Notes: generated by a model from the letters alone, not told the origin. A stretch of DNA of 42,154 nt from Veillonellales bacterium (GCA_039680175.1 JBDKTO010000058.1:1-42154); one strand, 5' to 3'; positions 6,927 through 16,527 are shown, numbered from the stretch's first letter. Numbers and translations are program-made.

Positions 6927-8819
6927 TTAAATTAAATGAAAGGCTTTAGGAAGAACGAGACTAAACCATGGAACAAAAGCAATCAGCAGCAATCCGACTA
7001 TAATTATCGCCAAATATGGCAGCATGTGCTTTGACAAATCTTCAATCGTGGTTTTCACAATTGCACTGCAAAAATAGGCTCCCATGCCCACAGGCGGTAT
7101 GAAGACCCCTGTCCCTAAAGCAATAATTAAAAATATACCATACTGTAAAGACGAAATTCCAAATTGAGTTGCCACCGGTACCAGCAGCGGTCCAAAAATA
7201 AGTACCGCCGGCAGCCCCTCCAGCATTGAACCGCAGGGTATAAGAAGCAGGAGTGAAAAGACCATAAACAACCAGGAAGAACCATGGAATAGTGCCAATA
7301 ATGACGCAAGTTCGTGTGGAACTCTTGCCACGGTCAGTGTCCATGAAAATGCGCTTCCCGCACAGATTATGAACAGCACCATTGATGTCATAACGGACGC
7401 TTCCAGCATCATATTCCAACATTTACGCAAATCCATTTCACGATAACATACGGAAAGGAACAATGCATAAATTACTGCAACAGTCGAAACTTCGGTGGGA
7501 GTTGCCATACCGGATATGATACCGCCGACTAAAATAACCACTGCTATTATGGCCGGAATAGCGTATATGGTTTTTTGCATTTTTTCTTGAAATGAAACCC
7601 TGGCCCCACACGGCATTTCCTGACTGCGGGCGCGGAAATAAATAAGAGTCATAATGGCTATTCCTATAACCGCGGCCGGTATGATTCCCGCAATAAACAA
7701 CGAGCCTACTGAAAGCGTAGTATTTGATGCTAACACTAATAAACACATACAAGGCGGAACTGTTTCACCCATAATTGCCGAGGCAGCTAAAACGGCTGAC
7801 GTTTCTCCCCGCTTATAGCCATATTTGTCAAGAGCGTCCGACATTGAGGTGCCTACCGCCGCCACATCAGCCAATTTCGAGCCCGATAGGCCGGAAACTA
7901 AGTAAGTAAAGACAACAATAACATATAATAGGCCGCCACGCATATGTCCCATGATTGCAATGACACTGTCGGCAATTCTGCGGCTTAATCCGCCGGCGGT
8001 CATGATATACCCGGCTAACATAAAAAATGGAATAGCCAGCAGTAAAAAGCTTCCCATGGATACATGCATGGCATGCGGTATCGCTGTCAGCGGCACTTTA
8101 CCAATAAACAGAATATATATTATTGAACTCAGAATAAGAACAAAGGCTATAGGAACACCAATGATCAGCAATGTAAAAAAGAAAGCCAACACCAAACACA
8201 ATAAAATTGTCGGATCCAATCTTCCTAACAAAACAAAAAGTCCAGCAATAACAGCGACAAATATCGCCAAAACAACGCCGGTAGAAAGTACAATTTTACG
8301 ATCTTGCTTACGCAAATTGCATATTGCAAAGACGCAAAACAAAATCATACCAATAATAATCGGCGCTATAAACCATGCTTCACGAATCTTCAGTATCGGG
8401 GATACTTCTTCCCATCGTGCCAGCATCATCTTTTGTGATAAGACAAAACAAACCAGCCCCATCGCAAAAACCGTCCAGTCACCCAAAGCCTCGCAAACTG
8501 CCTGCTTACGTTGAGATAAGTGTGTAACAACGACTTTCATCGCCATATGACCTTTTCGGTTGTACGCTACAGCGCCGCCGATAAAAGCCATAATTATCAA
8601 TGCCAAATTCCCGATTTCTTCCGTCCAGAACAATGAGAAAGAAAGAAAATTACGGGTAATAATATTGGTTGGAACAATAATTAATTCTGCAATAATTGAA
8701 AGGGTAACAATTGCTGCGCATAATTTGTCTACTCTGGCTGCAAGATCCGGCTTGTCAACGGAAGCAACAGAAGCACTTGAATTCACGTTATCCTTATCCA
8801 GATCGATTTTGTTTGACAT
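6927..8819 (-). CDS. TRAP transporter fused permease (DctQ-DctM)
   Basis: The product is 630 residues and fuses the two TRAP membrane subunits. Residues about 25-190 form the four-helix DctQ small subunit (ITRNFLSFSLFWTEEIGNLALI is the typical second-helix region). Residues about 205-630 form the 12-helix DctM subunit, with GVPIAFVLILSSIIY, the FFMLAGYIMTAGGLSRRIAD loop and FIPPVGMGAYFCSAI. It works with the DctP protein encoded just upstream (170-bp gap) as a Na+-driven high-affinity symporter. SD AGGAGGG lies about 13 bases before the ATG. Last gene of the polyol/sugar operon, ending at the shared terminator near 6.9 kb. Confidence 0.95.
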   Translation of the reverse strand: MSNKIDLDKDNVNSSASVASVDKPDLAARVDKLCAAIVTLSIIAELIIVPTNIITRNFLSFSLFWTEEIGNLALIIMAFIGGAVAYNRKGHMAMKVVVTHLSQRKQAVCEALGDWTVFAMGLVCFVLSQKMMLARWEEVSPILKIREAWFIAPIIIGMILFCVFAICNLRKQDRKIVLSTGVVLAIFVAVIAGLFVLLGRLDPTILLCLVLAFFFTLLIIGVPIAFVLILSSIIYILFIGKVPLTAIPHAMHVSMGSFLLLAIPFFMLAGYIMTAGGLSRRIADSVIAIMGHMRGGLLYVIVVFTYLVSGLSGSKLADVAAVGTSMSDALDKYGYKRGETSAVLAASAIMGETVPPCMCLLVLASNTTLSVGSLFIAGIIPAAVIGIAIMTLIYFRARSQEMPCGARVSFQEKMQKTIYAIPAIIAVVILVGGIISGMATPTEVSTVAVIYALFLSVCYREMDLRKCWNMMLEASVMTSMVLFIICAGSAFSWTLTVARVPHELASLLALFHGSSWLFMVFSLLLLIPCGSMLEGLPAVLIFGPLLVPVATQFGISSLQYGIFLIIALGTGVFIPPVGMGAYFCSAIVKTTIEDLSKHMLPYLAIIIVGLLLIAFVPWFSLVLPKAFHLI

Positions 8820-8988
8820 CTTATTTTCTCTTCCCTCCTAACAAAATCAGGCGACCGGTTACCAAACTACATGACGAACGCTTCAGATTTCTTTTTATCT
8901 AATCCATTTAGGAAATCCAAAGGTTCGTCATGAAGAAAAGCCTTACTATTTACACCCGCTTAGCTTAGCAAGTTCCATAAAAAATTAC

Positions 8989-10008
8989 TTATTTTGAAGA
9001 ATATTTTTTAACCAAATCCATTAAATCTTTGCCGAAAATTGCCTCATATTTATCCCAAACAGGTTTTTCAGCATCTTTAAATTCCTGGAAGTTAGGTTCA
9101 GTTACCTGCATACCTGATTTCTTCAGTTCATCTACGCTCTTGGCTTCTCCGTCCTTTATCATTTGACGTTCTTTATCACGCCAAATTTGCGCTTTTTCTT
9201 TAACGATTTTCTGTTGTTCAGGTGATAATTCATCCCAGGCTTGTTTGCTTATTGCCAAATAGCCTGAACCCCAAATATGATTTGTAAGAGTTAAGTATTT
9301 TTGAACTTCATAAAGTTTGGACGATTGAATGGTAATCAGGGGATTTTCCTGGCCGTCAACCGCGCCTTGCTGTAATGCGGTAAATACTTCGGCAAATGAG
9401 ATCGGTGTAGGTTCGGCTCCTAACAATTTAAATGTATCAATTCTCATGTCATTATTGGGTACTCTGATTTTCAATCCTCTGAAATCCTCAACTGAATTAA
9501 TCGGCTTTTTACTGTTAGTTGTTTGGCGATAGCCAGCTTCCCACCAGCTTAGACCAATAATCCCTTGTTTTTCCATTATTTTATTCAACGCTTCACCAAG
9601 TTCACCGTCGAGAGCAGCGTATGCATTTTCACGTTTCGGCCAAGCATATGGTAATTCTTCAATTGCCATCCGCTTATCCAACGGATTTAAGGATGCCGTC
9701 CCAAAAAGGCCCATCTCAATGGTCCCCATCTTTAGGCCGTTTGCAACATCAAGCTCCGAGCCTAATTGCGACGACGGAAATACCTGAATTTCAACTTCGC
9801 CGTTAGTTGCTTCCTTTACATCCTTAGCCATACCTTCTAAACAAACAGTCCAAGGATGATCCGCAGCAAGCGGGTGCCCCACTTTCAATACATGTTTTTG
9901 ATTACTGCCTGCTGTTTTATCATTACCGCAGCCGGCAAGAAAGGTAAGCGAAAATATCAGCATCAATAGTAAAATACCTAATTTTTTGAACTTTTTTACT
10001 CCCGTCAT
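8989..10008 (-). CDS. TRAP transporter DctP-type substrate-binding lipoprotein
   Basis: The product is 339 residues with a lipoprotein signal (LTFLAGCGND, Cys near residue 27). The conserved DctP features are visible: VGHPLAADHPW at the mature N-terminus, EVQVFPSSQLG-like EIQVFPSSQLG, LKIRVPNNDMR with the carboxylate-binding Arg, and the PTPISFAEVFTALQQGAVDGQENP segment. SD GAGGAGGAATTTAGG precedes the ATG. In this operon with a dehydrogenase, kinase and aldolase, the ligand is more probably a polyol, sugar or sugar acid than a C4-dicarboxylate. It delivers ligand to the fused permease encoded next. Confidence 0.95.
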   Translation of the reverse strand: MTGVKKFKKLGILLLMLIFSLTFLAGCGNDKTAGSNQKHVLKVGHPLAADHPWTVCLEGMAKDVKEATNGEVEIQVFPSSQLGSELDVANGLKMGTIEMGLFGTASLNPLDKRMAIEELPYAWPKRENAYAALDGELGEALNKIMEKQGIIGLSWWEAGYRQTTNSKKPINSVEDFRGLKIRVPNNDMRIDTFKLLGAEPTPISFAEVFTALQQGAVDGQENPLITIQSSKLYEVQKYLTLTNHIWGSGYLAISKQAWDELSPEQQKIVKEKAQIWRDKERQMIKDGEAKSVDELKKSGMQVTEPNFQEFKDAEKPVWDKYEAIFGKDLMDLVKKYSSK

Positions 10009-10189
10009 TCCTAAATTCCTCCTCTGAGTTTTTATTTCATTTCTTTACTTCGTACTACTTGGTTTTTTCTTTAGCAAACCTGATGCCTTCCCCCCTTATT
10101 GCTCCGATACAAGGCCGGACAAATTATGCCGTGAAACCGGTTTTAACATTACAATGCCGGCAATAGTACCCTCATTTGCAGCAATTATT

Positions 10190-11722
10190 TTATACTTTTA
10201 AAAGACTGCTGATCTGACTGAACCGGCCCGACATGTCATTAACAAGCTCCAGGTAAGCCTGGAAATAGCGATCGTATCGTTCCGCTTTTTGCGCATCATA
10301 CGGTATGATCCTGGCAATTTGAACTGTTTCATTTACCGCCTGAGCCAAATTTGAGTATATGCCTACGCCAACACCCGCCAGCAAAGCAACCCCTAGGACC
10401 TCGGTATCCAGGACTTTAGGAATTGATATGTTGGTCTTAGTTACATCGCCAATAATCCGGCACCATAACCTGCTTCTTGCGCCGCCATTGCTCAGCGTCA
10501 TATTATTGAAAGAAACATTATACTCGTCACGAATAATCTCAAGATTATGGCGTACCGCATAGGCAACGCCTTCCAGTAAGGCACGAATTATCTGCGATCT
10601 TTTATGCGCTAAAGTCAAACCATAAATAATTCCCTTGGCATCTCCGTTCCATAGCGGCGACCGTTCCCCGGAAAGATACGGCAAATAAATAAGGCCGTTT
10701 CCACCCAAATCAGCCTGAGAGGCCTCGTCCATCATAATGTCATAAACACTTTCATCCTGCTCTTTGGCCACGGCTGCCTCATACTGATAAAATGTATCGC
10801 GAAACCATCTTAGCGTAGCCCCGGCGGCGTTAATTGCCGCATTTGTCAGCCAAAGATCCTCCTGTCCGTGGCAGAAGTTCATCATCCTGCCGTCAAATCT
10901 TGTCCCATCAGTTACCACACATACACGTCCCACCGTACCCAGTAAACCAAATGTCTGTCCCTGTTTTACGGCCCCGGCGCCAATTGCCGCTGAGACAGTA
11001 TCTACGCAGCCTGCTATAACCGGAGTTCCTGCCTTGAGCCCGGTCGTTTCGGCCGCTTCCGCCGTTACCCTTCCGACCACTTCTGATGATTCATACAATT
11101 GAGGCAATTTATTACGGTCTATATCCATAGCCTTTAAAAGTTCTTCCGACCATGCTCTTTTTCGTATATCAAGCAGCATGGTAACCGATGCTCGAGAAAC
11201 ATCAATCGTAAATTGTCCGGTTAAGTGTTGAACAATAAACCCCGTCGGCACTAAAAATTTATATGTCTGCTTATATATATCAGGCCGTTCCTGCGCTATC
11301 CACAGCATCGTCGGCGCATAAAACGCCCCCGGCGCTATCCGGTTTCCCGTAATGTCAAATACCCGCTTTTCACCCAATTGCTTTTTTATGCAATCCGCCT
11401 GTGGTGCGCTGCGCTGATCAAGCATCATAACAGCCGGCAACAACGGATCGCCAGCTTTATTTACAGCTACCAGTCCATTTGTACAACTGACGCCGATTGC
11501 CGCAATATCTTCTGGCTTTATGCCGGGGAACGCCAAAACTTCCCGTGCGTTGCTAACCACCGACAGCCACCAATCTTCAGGGCTTTCCTCCGCCCAGCCG
11601 TTTTCCGGATGCATGAGTTTGTACTCACGATAGCTTTGTGCCACCTGGGTTCCATCCTGGCGATACAATGCGGTTTTACAGCCGGTCGTGCCAATATCTA
11701 TTCCCATAATCATCGGCTTCAT
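10190..11722 (-). CDS. FGGY family carbohydrate kinase
   Basis: The product is 510 residues, full length for xylulokinase/gluconokinase-type enzymes. The N-terminal phosphate loop GIDIGTTGCKTALY and ENGWAEESPEDWW segment, the sugar-site aspartate in AGCVDTVSAAIGAGAV, and the C-terminal SNGGARSRLWCRIIGDV signature are all present. It would phosphorylate a ketose or sugar acid with ATP. The adjacent dehydrogenase and class II aldolase suggest phosphorylation of a ketose made by oxidation of a polyol. SD AGGGGATG precedes the ATG. The gene follows the dehydrogenase by 29 bases in the operon. The exact substrate cannot be read from sequence alone. Confidence 0.9.
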   Translation of the reverse strand: MKPMIMGIDIGTTGCKTALYRQDGTQVAQSYREYKLMHPENGWAEESPEDWWLSVVSNAREVLAFPGIKPEDIAAIGVSCTNGLVAVNKAGDPLLPAVMMLDQRSAPQADCIKKQLGEKRVFDITGNRIAPGAFYAPTMLWIAQERPDIYKQTYKFLVPTGFIVQHLTGQFTIDVSRASVTMLLDIRKRAWSEELLKAMDIDRNKLPQLYESSEVVGRVTAEAAETTGLKAGTPVIAGCVDTVSAAIGAGAVKQGQTFGLLGTVGRVCVVTDGTRFDGRMMNFCHGQEDLWLTNAAINAAGATLRWFRDTFYQYEAAVAKEQDESVYDIMMDEASQADLGGNGLIYLPYLSGERSPLWNGDAKGIIYGLTLAHKRSQIIRALLEGVAYAVRHNLEIIRDEYNVSFNNMTLSNGGARSRLWCRIIGDVTKTNISIPKVLDTEVLGVALLAGVGVGIYSNLAQAVNETVQIARIIPYDAQKAERYDRYFQAYLELVNDMSGRFSQISSLLKV

Positions 11723-11751
11723 TTTATATTCATCCCCTAGATCATTTGATT

Positions 11752-12792
11752 TTAAAAAGTCAATACATATTTAAGCCCTTTATAATTTTCCTTCATATTG
11801 AAGGCTTCTTGCCACCGCTCGACGGGAAAGACATCAGAAATAACCGTTTTTACGTCAACTTGCCCCGCCGCAATCATTTTTAATATTTTGCGTTGATATG
11901 TAGGCTTTGCGGCGGAAGAACCGGTAATTACTAACTCCTTATAATGAATTTGATTAGGATCTATCGTTATTCTGCTGCCGGCGGGACAGCCGGCAAAGAT
12001 AACATATTTTCCGCCTCTCTTTACGTACTCAACCGACTTCTCGACAATCTCGGGAACACCAACATCGGCAATTACTATATCCATTCCCGCGCCGCCTGTC
12101 ATCTTATCGATCAACTTCTGTAAACTTTCATTAAGCGGATCTACGGCGGCATCAGCGCCAAAAAACTTCGCCTGCAAACGTTTCTCCTTCTGCGGCTCCG
12201 AAACGATAATCAGTCCCGCACCGTAAAGTTTGGACAATTGAGTATGTAAAAGGCCAATCGGCCCGCCGCCTACAATAAGTACACTATTGCCTGCCTTTAC
12301 ATTGGCTCGTCTGATGCCGCTGTAAGCGGCCGTCAGCGGTTCAGAAACGGCTCCTTCTTCATAGCTGACCCCGGAGGGAAGTCTATTAACATTTCCATTA
12401 GCAATTGCATTGGCCGGAATCCGTACATACTCGGCAAATCCGCCGTCTAACTCATAACCTAAAGTTATCCGCTCCGAGCAAATATTTGTCCGGCCGGTTT
12501 TGCAGGCATAACAATCATTGCAAGTAATAATCGGGTAAACGGTAACTCTTTCTCCCGCGGCAAAGTTCTTCACACATTTCCCCACGGCAATGATATCGCC
12601 GGCAAATTCATGGCCGATGATTCGCGGTGCTTCGATCTCCTTCGTACCATTATAAATGCGTATATCAGTTCCGCATACTCCGGCAGCCTTAACTCGGATC
12701 AGCATTTCTTCCTGCCGAATTACTGGAATCTTATGTCTTTTCAGTCTAATATCTCCAGGGCCGTAAAAGACCAGCGCTTTCATCCATTCCAT
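11752..12792 (-). CDS. Zinc-dependent medium-chain alcohol/polyol dehydrogenase
   Basis: The product is 346 residues. Catalytic zinc ligands are in GVCGTDIRIYNG and GHEFAGD. The structural zinc site has four Cys in TCNDCYACKTGRTNIC. The Rossmann motif VLIVGGGPIGLLHTQLSKLYG lies near residues 170-190. This is the sorbitol dehydrogenase/threonine dehydrogenase group of the MDR superfamily, so NAD(P)-linked oxidation of a polyol to a ketose is expected. SD GGGGGAAC precedes ATG 12792. It lies between aldolase and kinase genes in one operon, which fits a polyol-to-ketose-to-ketose-phosphate route. Confidence 0.92.
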   Translation of the reverse strand: MEWMKALVFYGPGDIRLKRHKIPVIRQEEMLIRVKAAGVCGTDIRIYNGTKEIEAPRIIGHEFAGDIIAVGKCVKNFAAGERVTVYPIITCNDCYACKTGRTNICSERITLGYELDGGFAEYVRIPANAIANGNVNRLPSGVSYEEGAVSEPLTAAYSGIRRANVKAGNSVLIVGGGPIGLLHTQLSKLYGAGLIIVSEPQKEKRLQAKFFGADAAVDPLNESLQKLIDKMTGGAGMDIVIADVGVPEIVEKSVEYVKRGGKYVIFAGCPAGSRITIDPNQIHYKELVITGSSAAKPTYQRKILKMIAAGQVDVKTVISDVFPVERWQEAFNMKENYKGLKYVLTF

Positions 12793-12832
12793 ACTTTGTT
12801 CCCCCGAAGTTTGTTTTTAAAATTGCCATCCC

Positions 12833-13462
12833 TTAACTGTACCGTTTGCAAACAGCCGCCTGTTCTTCGCTCGTCATCCCCACAGCTCTGGTTCCGCCTA
12901 AAATAAATATCTCCGCATTTTCTTCGATTTCCTCAGCCAGATTAACAGCTGTCTGTATATCCTCTCCTACGGTCACCAGGCCATGCTTGCATAAAAGTAC
13001 GCTGTCCCTTTTCGCTAAAACCTTCCGAACGGCTTCGGCAAGCTGAAGGCTCCCCGGAACCATAAAAGGAATTGCCGGTAAAATGCCGACTCTGCAGGCA
13101 TAACCCGGCGTCATGGCCGGAATATCAAACGGCTCTTTGGCAACCATGCAGGATAAGCAAACGGCATTGGGTGAATGTACATGGACTACACTTTTAATGT
13201 TGCTGCGGCTCAAATAAATATTCATGTGCAAATTAACTTCTTTTGACGGCTTACCGGAACTTAATATAGCTCCGTCAAAACCGACCTTTACCAAATCTTC
13301 CGCTTTCAGCTTGCCAAGAGAATATCCGGTGGGAGTGATCAAGAACCCGTCGTCAAGTCGGATACTGATATTGCCGCCGGATGAACTGACCATCTTTCTT
13401 TCATACACTTCCATGCACACTTGAATTAAGCGACACCTGGCGTCAAGCTCAAAATCCATCAT
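12833..13462 (-). CDS. Class II aldolase/adducin family protein (fuculose-phosphate aldolase-like)
   Basis: The chosen start ATG 13462 follows GGGGAGAAACGAA; an in-frame ATG five codons upstream has a weaker SD. The product is about 209 residues. Zinc ligands are visible in HVHSPNAV and in CKHGLVTVG, and the catalytic Glu is in GKPSKEVNLHMNIY. The SSGGNISIRL glycine motif binds the phosphate. Family members cleave or epimerise ketose-1-phosphates such as L-fuculose-, L-rhamnulose- or D-ribulose-1-phosphate. As the first gene of the operon, facing a DeoR regulator, it probably performs the final step: cleavage to dihydroxyacetone phosphate plus an aldehyde. Confidence 0.9.
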   Translation of the reverse strand: MMDFELDARCRLIQVCMEVYERKMVSSSGGNISIRLDDGFLITPTGYSLGKLKAEDLVKVGFDGAILSSGKPSKEVNLHMNIYLSRSNIKSVVHVHSPNAVCLSCMVAKEPFDIPAMTPGYACRVGILPAIPFMVPGSLQLAEAVRKVLAKRDSVLLCKHGLVTVGEDIQTAVNLAEEIEENAEIFILGGTRAVGMTSEEQAAVCKRYS

Positions 13463-13870
13463 TTCGTTTCTCCCCATTCCTTTTGAAATTAAATTATAAC
13501 CTTATAAAAACTGACATCGTGAAATCGTTTATGCATTGTTATCATAAAGATGCCATTAAATGTTAATTTCGGTCATCGCTGCAGTAAATTACAATCATAA
13601 ATTATCAATTTTAATCATATAGCTAATCACAATAGTCATTATGGCACATCCTATTTATTAAGTCAATATTCTAAACAATTTATTTTCCATTTAATAAAAC
13701 CGCTATAATTTGTAACTACAGTGGTATATTTAAGCTAATTAAGCCACTTTGCCCCGTATTTAAAATTTCCTGGTTATGATAATTATTGCTATTTTTGTAT
13801 ATTCAGCATTGCGCATTTTAATCATATGTGTTATATTACAATCAAGATAACTTATGGTGGTGGATTATTT
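13463..13870. promoter_or_regulatory. Divergent control region between aldolase operon and DeoR gene
   Basis: This AT-rich region of about 400 bp has no gene. Two motifs occur in pairs: ATTACAATCA at 13588-13597 and 13835-13844, and TTTTAATCATAT at 13609-13620 and 13816-13827. One pair is nearer the operon side and the other lies just before the regulator start. The paired layout fits DeoR-type operators that could support repression by looping. Exact promoters were not assigned. Confidence 0.5.
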
Positions 13871-14641
13871 ATGGTGTTAGGAGAACGGCATAAAGCTATA
13901 CTAGCCTTATTAAAACAGAAGGGTTCGGTTACAGTAAACGAATTGACGGTTGCTTTAAACGCCTCACCTGCAACGATTCGCCGGGACTTGGAATTGCTGG
14001 AACAAACCTCGCTGCTGCGGCGTACATATGGCGGCGCAATTGAATATACCGTAGGTTACGAACCAAGCCTCACGGACCGCGCGACAAAATGCACCGCAGA
14101 AAAAATCGCCATTGCCCGCTTAGCGGCCAGTCTGATAGCAGCCGGCGATATCATAGCCCTTGATTCCGGAACTACAACCTATCAAATTGCTAAACAGCTT
14201 ATATCGATAGAACCTTTAAGCATAATTACAACATCTTTGACGATTGCTGAAATCTTTGCAAATGCTGACAATGATGAACATACCATCATTATCCCCGGCG
14301 GTATTGTCCGGACCAAAACTCATTCCGTGGTCGGCGAAATGGCTGAAAGCAATTTAATGAATTACCGGTGTAACACGGCTTTCATGAGCTGCCAATCTAT
14401 CACCCCCGAAAATGGCGCCATGAACGACAATTTATTGGCTATGGGCATCAAACGAGCTTTGATAAACATCAGTCAAAAAATCGTTATCGTAGCCGATCAC
14501 TCAAAATTTGAAAAAATGTCACTTGCAACCGTGGTTCCCACCAAAAAAATTGACGTTCTAATTACCGATGAAAAAACTTCCGACACAACATTACAATCTT
14601 ATCGCGATCTTGGAATAGAAGTTATAATTGCACATTTATAG
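13871..14641 (+). CDS. DeoR/GlpR family transcriptional regulator
   Basis: ATG 13871 is preceded by GGTGGTGGATT; the ATG at 13826 lies inside an operator-like repeat and is rejected. The product is 256 residues. The N-terminal winged helix reads GERHKAILALLKQKGSVTVNE with SPATIRRDLELLE as recognition helix. The C-terminal DeoR sugar-phosphate sensor contains DSGTTTYQIA and IPGGIVRTKTHSVVG. Such proteins usually repress catabolic operons and are released by a phosphorylated intermediate. The divergent operon makes a kinase product or aldolase substrate the probable inducer. Confidence 0.93.
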   Translation: MVLGERHKAILALLKQKGSVTVNELTVALNASPATIRRDLELLEQTSLLRRTYGGAIEYTVGYEPSLTDRATKCTAEKIAIARLAASLIAAGDIIALDSGTTTYQIAKQLISIEPLSIITTSLTIAEIFANADNDEHTIIIPGGIVRTKTHSVVGEMAESNLMNYRCNTAFMSCQSITPENGAMNDNLLAMGIKRALINISQKIVIVADHSKFEKMSLATVVPTKKIDVLITDEKTSDTTLQSYRDLGIEVIIAHL

Positions 14642-14692
14642 GCATCCAATGTATATAAGAAAAGCTAAAAACATATTTAACCGATAATAAAC

Positions 14693-14738
14693 AACAAAGA
14701 AGGCACAGCGCATTGATCGTTGCTGTACCTTCTTTGTT
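14693..14738 (+). terminator. Intrinsic terminator of the DeoR gene
   Basis: AACAAAGAAGG pairs with CCTTCTTTGTT, and an inner ACAGC/GCTGT stem adds stability. The T-rich right arm ends in TTTGTTAT. It lies 50 bases after the stop. Confidence 0.85.
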
Positions 14739-14740
14739 AT

Positions 14741-14952
14741 AAGGCGGAAGTTTTCGGGAAGCATGGGGACGTAAAAATTGCTTCTCAATTTTTTGCAGAA
14801 AAATACCTTACATTAAATTTGCCTTTCCTGCGCGTTTTTATGTTGATGAACAAATTTTCTCTGTCGACCCTGACGCTGAAATCGGCAAGCTGCATTTCTC
14901 TTTAGTTTATGGCATAAAGCAGCATACGCCGGTAACTCATAAACAGGCGGGC
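14741..14952 (+). pseudogene. Possible frameshifted gene remnant, unrecognised
   Basis: One frame reads EVFGKHGDVKIASQFFAEKY up to about 14830, and another then continues ARFYVDEQIFSVDPDAEIG with further protein-like sequence until it runs into the antisense of the nucleotidase gene. The switch near 14828-14845 looks like a single frameshift in an old coding sequence. No start codon with SD and no family was recognised. It could be chance. Confidence 0.25.
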
Positions 14953-16527
14953 TTACGCAGCTTTCTTCTGTTGCTCTTGGGAAAAATGCCTGATCTCAAA
15001 ACGGTCATCTCCGTTGAATTCAATAGTTTTCTGGTTTCGAATGGCGCTTGCAACTATATCTCTTAAGGGTATACAGGTATTATAAAGATTCTTGCCTTCC
15101 TTGAACATAGTGAACCCGTCACCGCCGGCTGCCATGAAGTCGTTGGTTACTACTTTATACGTCTTTCCCGGACGAATCGGCGTACCGTCAGCTAAAGCGA
15201 CTGCAACGATCCGTCCTCCCTGTGGTTCGGCATCATAAGATACTTTTATTCCGGAATATTGCAGCATACTAACCTTATCATTCATTAGACCATACTGCAA
15301 AACCTTGAATATTTGCTCGCCGGTCATATCTACAGTATACAGCGTGTTGTCAAAGGGGATGGCTTCGTAAAGTTCTCCCATAGTAATAGTCCCGGCAGGA
15401 ATTCCCGTACGAATTCCGCCAATATTTTGAAAAGCAATGTCACCATGTACCGCTTGCCGCATCGTATCTGTCACCCATTGGCCAAGCAGCGTTTCCGTAC
15501 GTGCATACCGATCATGGCTAAGCCCATGCACTGTTTGTCCAACAACGATACTTTTGACCGGTATTATTTCCTTCTGAGCTTGGTCCAGCATCTCCCGCAC
15601 CCCTGAGTCTGCCTGAAGACCAGGATAAGGCAAAAGTACGCTGGCAGCAGAACTCTCTACCTCGTGAGTAGCGAGATTGAAAAGCAGTTCAATTTTTCCC
15701 ACCGCCCGTCCGTTATAGCCAGCCTGAACTATCGGTATGTCATTTACCTTGCCATAAACAATCTGATGGGAATGGCCGGAAACAATAGCGTCAATCCCTT
15801 TTGTTTGCACTGCAAGCGCAGCAGCCTCTCCTCTGATATTGCCGTCGCCATCCAACGAACTGGCAAGGTGAGTTAGCACCACAATAATATCGACGCCTTG
15901 CTGTTTAAGTTCAGGTACGAGAGCATTTACCACTTTAGACGGATCAGCAAATGTATAGTCAGCGATCATTTTCGGGTTGGTTTTAATAGCTGTTTCCGGA
16001 GTAGCTATGCCAATCACTCCAATTTTTACGCCGTTGCGTTCTAAAATTGTATACGGCCTGACAAATTCAGCAATCTTACCGGTACGTTTATCCAATAGGT
16101 TAGCGCAAACATAAGGAAAACCCGACTGGGCGATACACTGTTTCAAAATGTCAATACCCCAGTCGAACTCATGATTTCCAAGGGTCATGACGTCAAACCC
16201 GGTGTAATTCATAACATCGGCCACCGTTTTCCCATATAAAAGGTTAGAATCCGGGGTTCCTTGAAACATGTCTCCCGCACTCATCATCAATGTTCCGTCA
16301 GGATCTTGCGTTTTGATATCGTTCAGAAGCTGCACCAGTTTTGCAGCACCAATGTTCGTACCGGTTTCCGCCAACGCGCCATGGAAATCATTAACAGTCA
16401 GTATTTGGAGATGAACAACGTCATTGTCGCTGCCGTTTTCGGCAGCAATTGCTTGGCTCACTACCAACATCATGCTTAGCAAAGCTATAAGTAAAAACCA
16501 CTTTTTTGACTTACGTAATGTTTTCAT
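14953..16527 (-). CDS. Secreted bifunctional 2',3'-cyclic phosphodiesterase/5'-nucleotidase family protein
   Basis: The product is 524 residues. It starts with a signal peptide (MKTLRKSKKWFLLIALLS, cleavage near AIAAENG). The N-terminal metallophosphatase has the dimetal motifs NDFHGAL, GDMFQGTP, GNHEFDWG, VVLTHLAS and GHSHQIV. The C-terminal nucleotide-binding domain contains GGIRTGIPAGTITMGELYEA, IPFDNTLY and TNDFMAAGGDGF. It would hydrolyse extracellular nucleotides to nucleosides and phosphate. No wall-anchor motif is visible at the C-terminus. SD AAGAGGG precedes the ATG. It stands alone between a DeoR gene and the tartrate locus. Confidence 0.93.
   Translation of the reverse strand: MKTLRKSKKWFLLIALLSMMLVVSQAIAAENGSDNDVVHLQILTVNDFHGALAETGTNIGAAKLVQLLNDIKTQDPDGTLMMSAGDMFQGTPDSNLLYGKTVADVMNYTGFDVMTLGNHEFDWGIDILKQCIAQSGFPYVCANLLDKRTGKIAEFVRPYTILERNGVKIGVIGIATPETAIKTNPKMIADYTFADPSKVVNALVPELKQQGVDIIVVLTHLASSLDGDGNIRGEAAALAVQTKGIDAIVSGHSHQIVYGKVNDIPIVQAGYNGRAVGKIELLFNLATHEVESSAASVLLPYPGLQADSGVREMLDQAQKEIIPVKSIVVGQTVHGLSHDRYARTETLLGQWVTDTMRQAVHGDIAFQNIGGIRTGIPAGTITMGELYEAIPFDNTLYTVDMTGEQIFKVLQYGLMNDKVSMLQYSGIKVSYDAEPQGGRIVAVALADGTPIRPGKTYKVVTNDFMAAGGDGFTMFKEGKNLYNTCIPLRDIVASAIRNQKTIEFNGDDRFEIRHFSQEQQKKAA

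Noticed and set aside
8989-10008. C4-dicarboxylate specificity for the TRAP system
   Set aside because: DctP-type proteins bind many ligands, and the operon encodes kinase, dehydrogenase and aldolase, not dicarboxylate metabolism.
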